64,000 nt of DNA from Artocarpus heterophyllus (taxonomy: Eukaryota; Streptophyta; Magnoliopsida; Rosales; Moraceae), in assembly GCA_025403435.1 (NCBI GenBank), contig CM046339.1, positions 3,984,212 to 4,048,211 on the forward strand, in the 5' to 3' direction. The notes beneath the pieces are model-generated. The model saw only the letters and a list, made by a program, of their open reading frames with translations. It was not told the origin of the DNA and did not search any database. The position numbers and the translations under genes were made by a program. Below are positions 58,318 through 64,000 of the stretch, one piece after another. Every line of letters begins with the position of its first letter. Positions within the stretch are counted from its first letter, which is position 1.

Positions 58318-58503
58318 ATCGGCCTGCCGATCATGACCCATCGGCCTACCGATGCACGACAGATTGGCCTGTCAAACTGGAAGTTTGGCCTGCCGCCAGA
58401 GCCTCCTGATTTTTGCCCTATTGTCGGCGTACCGAACCTCATGTTCGGCCTGCCGATCTATGACCATCGGCCTGCCAAACTGGATGGTTCAGCATGCCGA
58501 CCG
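58318..58503 (-). repeat. Palindromic-motif array 8 (about 8 units) in the copia C leader
   Basis: Unit starts near 58318, 58340, 58363, 58384, 58423, 58444, 58466 and 58488, almost all 21-23 bp apart, with one double step. Plus-strand units read ATCGGCCTGCCGAT. Confidence 0.85.
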
Positions 58504-58999
58504 AGGAGAAATCACCTATTCCAGAAAATACAATTTTTAATGCAATTCATCAATTTTATTTTGAACAATTCAAAAACATAAAATTAGAGACTCAAGAAAT
58601 ACCTAGAAGTGTTATCATCTATCTTCTAGATCCGCCTTCTAGGTCCGTCTTCTCCGAATAATTATTTAATTATAAAATTCTTATAAATTTAAAGTAAATA
58701 ATAATTCCTAGATGGAGATGATAGTCTGCCATCTAATTACATGAAAAACCTAGGTACACATTCTAACCTCTAAGGAACCATAAATGGTATAAATTAATTA
58801 ATTAATTAATAATTAAATAACCATTTAATCAACCATAATTAATTAAAAAAATTCACCACATAATCCATGACAATATAAAAATATATAAAAACTTAGAGTG
58901 CCACCTCTCTATAAAAATAAATTCAAGCATAGGAGAGATTAAGATCACAAAATTTATACATATAGTATGATCACAAACTTGTAAATTTATATAAAAAAC

Positions 59000-59017
59000 C
59001 ATGGCTTTGATACCAAT
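59000..59017 (-). other. Primer binding site of copia C
   Basis: The minus strand reads ATTGGTATCAAAGCCATG right after the LTR end, matching the initiator-Met tRNA site TGGTATCAGAGC with one change. Confidence 0.85.
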
Positions 59018-60980
59018 TGTTGGAAAAATAGTACGCAGTGGAATTTTAAAAATTTTATATCAGAGCATTTTCTAAAACACAAGTTTGACATGCTATATGC
59101 ATAAATTAACTAGATCTTACTAACCTTTGAATGCTGAAGAACTTGCACTATCTGTGGAGAGAAGTAACGTTTCAGAAGAGCCTCAACCAACTGGTCTTTT
59201 TTGCTATTCTCTATCCACGATCAGAGTGAGTGTGGGTTCACACTACAGCTCTTCCACCAGGTGACTCTCCTTCCAACCAATTGAGAGTACCCAAAGCAAG
59301 TGTTCATGATTTGTGAACAAGAGCTCTCAAGGAGTTTCCAGATTCTCACCAGCAGAGTATCACTCTTAATCTCCCAATTGATCTTAATAACTTACGTGAC
59401 TCACTCCTTATTTGTAGAGGTTCGGTTTAGGGTCAGTCCTTATCAAATTAGGTCTCAAAAATTTGAACCAGAATCAAATTTGGGTCAATATATAATAAAA
59501 TCCATGTGAAAACGTGTAATTTTATCCTTCGCACATCGACAGGCCGAACTTAAGGATCGGCATGCCGAACTGTCGAAAAAATATCTCAGCGAATCTTTTA
59601 TTTTCCACCCGAGATTCTATAGGATAAAGTCTCAGTTTTAATTCAAATAACCCAATGGAAAAGTTATCTAATTAAAACAACTTTATTTAGATAATTTCTA
59701 AGAAAATAAATGAATTCCTAATAATTCTACAAGTTTATCTTGATCTACTTTATTCAAAAATTAAATCAACCGATAAATAGACAAGAATTATACAATCCTA
59801 ATAATTCAATAAGTTTATCTTGAATTAATTTTATCACAAATTAATTCAACCGATAAATAGACATGAATTTTTTTATTCTTCTGAATTTCAACCAATCTAA
59901 TAAATTTGATATAAGTCACCAATTATTGAAAAAGCACGTCGTATCGTTACAAGATGTTGTGAGCTAGCAAAGGGAACCAAATGGACCTATATAGTTCAAG
60001 CTCTCGATAATCATGAAACCCAAAATCCCAGATATACATTTCATAAAAGCTTGGAGCTGCACTCTTGAACTACATAGAATTACGAAGCCCATATAGCTAA
60101 GTTTCCATGACATATCATAGTGTATCATATCCCCATAGGATTATCCATAATCGGCTTAAGGACAAGTTCTGTCTTACCTTTTCGATTATTTTTATCTTAC
60201 GTTCCATTATCTCACCATCGAAAAACTTACCATCAAAGGACAACATACCATTTGATTACACCTACGTATCCAAATGGTTGAGCGCTCTAGTTTTCCAATT
60301 ATAGGATAGCGCATATAAGAGGATATCACTACTCTTAAAGAGGAGCTATAGATTCTATATCTATGAATAGCATGTCTATGCTACCAAGAGTTATGCCTCC
60401 AACGTACCGACATGCATACCACTATTAAGATTTGGGTGTCACCCTTTGGTACATCAAAAGACACAAGTCAAGACAACAGGCCCATCATTCATCTCAGGAT
60501 TAAGATACAATACAAATGATTGTCTAAAGTGAATCGATTTGCCGAGACAGAATTATTAATCCAAATCAATTGACTTTATGTCACGATCCAACACATTGTC
60601 ACCTATGACAACGTGCCAATGTTTCTATTCACGGAGTCCACCACCGATGGTCAAGACAAACCATCTTCCAAAAGAGATATAGACAACATAATAATCTTTA
60701 CATGAATAAAGTGCCCAACTTTATTCCTTCGATTGCGGATCTTATGATTTAGACAGTCACCTTAAGAATTGTGTCTTCCGCATAATCTGTCCATTATATG
60801 CCTAATTCGTAAAGGTTTATACTGACAGTCTTAGACTATTGTTTGCTTAACATACATTCAACAAATATGAACGTAAAGAGGACAAGATTTGGTATATAAA
60901 CAATAAATAAATTCTTTATTGATAAAAATGTCTCTAAAAACTTATTACATTTTTACTCTTTAGGGCATACATGTCTAACA
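59018..60980 (-). repeat. Copia C 5' LTR (1963 bp)
   Basis: The minus strand starts TGTTAGACATGTATGCCC at 60980 and ends CCAACA at 59018. Confidence 0.92.
59535..59570 (-). repeat. Palindromic-motif array 7 (2 units) in copia C 5' LTR
   Basis: Plus-strand units ATCGACAGGCCGAAC and ATCGGCATGCCGAAC, the counterpart of array 6. Confidence 0.75.
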
Positions 60981-60985
60981 AAAAG
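60981..60985. repeat. Target site duplication of copia C, right copy (aaaag)
   Basis: Matches 51390-51394. Confidence 0.9.
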
Positions 60986-61745
60986 GACTTTAATACTTAT
61001 TGTGGATTAGGTTATGTCGGATTATTGACTTTCGCATAACTTGGGTAATCATAATGTCTTGCTAGAGGCCGCTTATGATTTGTGGGCCAGAAACAGAATT
61101 TTAAGCCCACTACCAACGTTATTTAAACCTACAGGTTTGCACACTTAGAACAGACCAAGAATGAATTTTGGGTTTACTGTGTCTAGGTTCAAGGAACCTG
61201 ATAATGTCCAGATTCGATGTACTAGATATGTTTAGGTTCATTAAATTTGACATTATCTAGATTCTATGAATCATATTTGAATTATAGTTTACCCTAGTTA
61301 AAATCTGACTCTTTCTCGAAGTCATTATATATATCTATTTTAGGGTTTCTGGCTGAATTAAGAAGAAAAATGACATTCTCTCATTCTAAAAAGGTAAAAA
61401 CAATAAAAATCCTAAAAAATGGAGAGAGTCATTTAACACAAGGAGAGGGTGCTAGCACACCAATTCATTTTTGAGAGAGTCTGTTCATGTGGATGCCTGC
61501 AGAGGGCGTTGCTCTAAGTAACAACGTCTTAATCTGATCCCGAATACGAAAAGCTAGAGTTAGGGTGTCACCGTAGTGAACCCACTCTCTTCCATCCAAC
61601 AATCTTGCCCTTTTTGTCATCTTGGTAAGATTCTATGACTTTTTTATCAATCTAATCGATTGCATGGATTCTGTGAGGGTTTTGTGGGAATTAATTTTAA
61701 TTTTCCACTACTTATTTGAATCACAAAATCTAGCAAAACCCAACA
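60986..61745 (+). repeat. Element D 5' LTR, second part (760 bp)
   Basis: Continues the LTR after copia C and ends AAACCCAACA. With the first part the LTR is about 1.5 kb. Confidence 0.85.
61326..61334 (+). promoter_or_regulatory. Candidate TATA box in element D LTR
   Basis: TATATATAT about 410 bp before the LTR end, followed by CTATTTTAGGGTTTC. Confidence 0.45.
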
Positions 61746-61746
61746 G

Positions 61747-61758
61747 TGGTATCAAAGT
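61747..61758 (+). other. Primer binding site of element D
   Basis: TGGTATCAAAGT, two differences from the initiator-Met tRNA site TGGTATCAGAGC, one base after the LTR end. Confidence 0.8.
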
Positions 61759-63357
61759 GACTTGTCAATATGATTAAATTGATTTTACATGGTTCTGTGT
61801 ATACGTGATATGCATGGATACAATTTATACATTAATTAGATTAATGTGTTTGAGGTTTTATTTGATTAAACGTTGTTACCGTATTAATTTGATTAATACA
61901 TGTATTGTTTCTTGTAACCTGTTGTTGTTAATTTGATTAATATTACAATTTAACAAGAATCTAGTAATTTGTTTTAAGAGGATTAAGCGATATACTGTAA
62001 ATTTGGTTTAAGTTTTATTAAGGTGGTGGACTGTTTAAATGTTAAACAATGATAATATGTTTTGAATAGATTAATATATATCTTAGGGTCTGTTTAATTT
62101 TTAAGCAAGGATGATCGGTTTTAAACAGATTAATAAATTTCATGAATCCATTTAAGTGTTAAATAGAGATTAACTAATTCTGTTATGAACAGATTAGGTA
62201 ATCTGATTAATTAAAATTAATGGATTTAGGCGGCAACTCATTCAAATGAGTAAGGTAAATCGTTTACCTTTCAGGGGCACTACCCCCTTGACCTCCGCCT
62301 GCTAACCAGCTAGCGGGACTACCGTTGGGGCGCTACCCCTTGACCACGAATTGATTCGTCACATAAATTGTTTTGGTCATAATAAAAATTTAACTATAAT
62401 GAAATTATATTGTGTTTAGTGTGAAGTGCATGGTGCATAGCATGGCCCTTTATACCAATGTGATGGTAGGTTTTATTTAATTTTATTTTGGTTTTGTGAT
62501 TTTAAATATGGCCTACGTGTGTTTTTCAATTTATTGTAATTTATTTATTTATTTAGTAGAAATAGAATAGTTTAGATTGCAATTTGTAATGTAAAATCAA
62601 AGCCCAAGATCAAGATAGATGGAGGTTCAAGATGGAGGTCCAAGATGAAGCTATTCGTGGTAGTCTAAGGAAATCCATGGAGATGAATATTACCTAGGAT
62701 TGACCATTAACCTTTATATTGGCTTATGAAGATCAATCTAGATTTGGGCCATGCTATGACACGCTTATTATGTTATTATTATGCTATGTGATGTTGTGTA
62801 TATGATGCTATGTATGTGATGTGACATAATAATAAACAAAAAAATAAAATTAAAGTAGAACCCTCACTCAATATTAAGTCATTGAAATGCCTCCCATAAT
62901 TCAACACTTGTTAAGACTTGGATTGCTAAATATAGGTTCTGCAAAGTAGAGTATGTTAAGCCATCTAGGTAAGACAAGATAGATAATAGTGATATCCATA
63001 TGTTTGAAATGGTTAGACATAACTAGGTTATCAAAATGGTTTTGGACCTAGGGCATTAGATGGGATTTTAATTAGTCGGGACATGTAATGTCAAATCCCA
63101 TATTTATCGAAGAGTTATATAAGATGTAATTGGTAGAGTGTTACCTACCTAAATAACCATACTTTAGGTGATAAGCCAAAGCTTACTTCAAGTACGATGA
63201 AATATGGATCTTGGCCCACTAAAATTACAATTGTTGTGATTGCCAAATTAATATTGAGGGTTATTAATTTGATAAAATTAGTGGGATTTAAATTATGCCT
63301 CATTAAAAATTGTTTAATAAAATGCTAATTACTCTGTGTATATATCTGTTGTAGATA
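61759..63357 (+). other. Element D leader (1.6 kb), with a run of stem-loops
   Basis: No coding sequence. A compact run of stem-loops lies at 62236-62339. TTGTAG just before the gag ATG could be a splice acceptor, which would shorten the leader, but no donor was assigned. Confidence 0.6.
62236..62339 (+). other. Cluster of stem-loops in the element D leader
   Basis: In order: ACTCATT-CA-AATGAGT (62236-62251), AAGGTAAA-TCG-TTTACCTT (62252-62270), AGGGG-CACTA-CCCC (62273-62286), a GCTA..TAGC pairing near 62301-62314, and GGGG-CGCTA-CCCC (62327-62339). The first two are perfect and adjacent. Confidence 0.7.
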
Positions 63358-64000
63358 ATGGCATCAAACACCACATCTAACTTGTCACTGCGAACGATCC
63401 TTGAGAAAGATAAGCTCAATGGGACTAATTTCCTTGACTGGTATAGAAACTTGAGAATTGTTCTTAAGCAAGAGAGGAAGGAATATGTCCTTGATCAACC
63501 TATCCCTGATGAACCAGCTACTAATGCTCCTAGAGCTCAAAAGGATGCTCACAGTAAGCATCTCAATGACTCTGTTGATGTCACTTGCCTCATGCTTGGA
63601 AGCATGGAATCAGAGCTTCAAAAGCAACTGATGAAAATGGAGGCTTATACCATGATAGGCCATCTCAAGGAAATGTTCCAAGAGAAAGCTAGAATTGAGA
63701 GGTTTGCCACCTTAAAGGCATTACTCTTGTGCAAGTTGACTGCTGGCAGTTCAGTGAGTCCTCATGTTCTAAAGATGAATAGTCATCTTGTTCATTTGTA
63801 GAAACTTAGTCTTAAGATTAGCCAAGAGTTAGCTATTGACATCATTTTCCAATCTTTGCCAGATGCTTATGATGGGTTCGTTATGAACTACAACATGCAT
63901 AATATGGAGAAGACTATTTTTGAGTTGCATGGGATGCTTAAGACTATTGAACAAAACATCAAGAATACCAAAGATGTTCTGATGGTTAATAAAGGGAAAG
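63358..64000 (+). pseudogene. Element D gag (UBN2-type), one stop, cut by window end
   Basis: Capsid-like Gag of a copia element. The ATG at 63358 opens MASNTTSNLSLRTILEKDKL followed by NGTNFLDWYRNLRIVLKQER, YVLDQPIP, LMLGSMESELQKQL, and HLKEMFQEKARIERFATLKA. A TAG at 63799-63801 interrupts the frame, which then continues without further stops: KLSLKISQELAIDIIFQSLP, DAYDGFVMNYNMHNMEKTIF, ELHGMLKTIEQNIKNTK, to base 64000. One nonsense change in otherwise clean sequence suggests D decayed less than C in this gene, although C is inserted in its LTR. Zinc knuckle and pol lie beyond the window. Confidence 0.88.

Larger units (their letters stand above)
57336..58999 (-). other. Copia C 5' leader (1.66 kb)
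   Basis: Untranslated region between primer site and gag. It contains four CCTAGGGG stem-loop words (57492-57800) and palindromic-motif array 8 (58318-58503). A TTAATTAA-type AT repeat lies at about 58793-58816. ORFs at 58233-58581 are by-products of the array. Confidence 0.7.
51395..60980 (-). mobile_element. Element C: complete Ty1/copia retrotransposon (mutated)
   Basis: A minus-strand element with both LTRs (59018-60980 as 5', 51395-53368 as 3'), primer site, leader, gag, protease, integrase, RT and RNase H in copia order. Both sides carry aaaag. Length is 9.6 kb. The pol frame has many in-frame stops, so it cannot move on its own. Family member H lies in element B. Confidence 0.93.
50643..64000 (+). 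mobile_element. Element D: Ty1/copia retrotransposon (Angela-like), 5' part, interrupted by copia C
   Basis: The 5' LTR starts TGTTAGTAATGTGCCCTAGG at 50643, is split at 51390-51394 by C, resumes at 60986 and ends CCCAACA at 61745. A primer site, a 1.6 kb leader and gag follow to the window end. The gag start sequence and LTR start resemble Angela-type copia elements; the lineage name is from recall. Confidence 0.85.

Noticed and set aside
58303..58581. 92-codon ORF with repeated GLP peptides
   Set aside because: It is generated by the 22-bp motif array in the copia C leader. The repeat phase, not protein selection, explains the peptide pattern.
1..64000. tRNA or rRNA genes
   Set aside because: No cloverleaf with A and B boxes or rRNA-like stretch was seen. 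Initiator-Met tRNA likeness is limited to retrotransposon primer sites.

Overview
The window looks like intergenic, transposon-dense DNA from a flowering plant. The evidence is plant-type Ty3/gypsy elements (Tat-like, and long-LTR chromovirus-like), Ty1/copia elements with initiator-Met tRNA primer sites, a CACTA (En/Spm) transposon, a hAT-type MITE, and very AT-rich DNA between them. No intact host gene was found. The only host-like candidate is a broken set of exons resembling a Ulp1 (C48) cysteine protease at about 11.0-12.0 kb. The species cannot be named from sequence alone.

Layout: 1-2162 is the 5' LTR and gag of a minus-strand Tat-like gypsy element (A), cut by the window edge. 2163-12477 is AT-rich DNA with a hAT MITE, an unrecognised 187-codon ORF, a noncoding dispersed repeat and the Ulp1-like exons. 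12478-43008 is one CACTA transposon (TSD tat on both sides, subterminal repeats, transposase remnants) swollen to about 30.5 kb by nested insertions. Inside it lies Tat-like element B (13926-35562, TSD gttgt on both sides). B's 5' LTR is split by minus-strand chromovirus-like gypsy E (14326-25013), and its pol is broken by a truncated minus-strand copia H (27587 to about 30406). Also inside the CACTA is a 5'-truncated gypsy F (about 37497-42035). 43012-47074 is unassigned AT-rich DNA. 47075-49297 is a solo LTR (G) related to the F LTR. 49298-50642 holds a second noncoding repeat. A plus-strand copia element D starts at 50643 and runs off the window in gag; its 5' LTR is split by a complete but mutated minus-strand copia C (51395-60980, TSD aaaag).

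Order of events inferred from nesting: CACTA first, then B, then E and H into B, with F entering the CACTA independently; separately D, then C into D. All element genes visible in the window carry stops, frameshifts or truncations.

The most unusual signal is a short near-palindromic motif (core TCGGC-AG-GCCGA) repeated at about 21-23 bp spacing in ten arrays. These arrays sit in LTRs or leaders of unrelated families: gypsy E, F and G and copia C/H. Other points worth a look are an antisense ORF in B, covarying hairpins in gypsy LTRs, and runs of stem-loops in the leaders of copia C and D.
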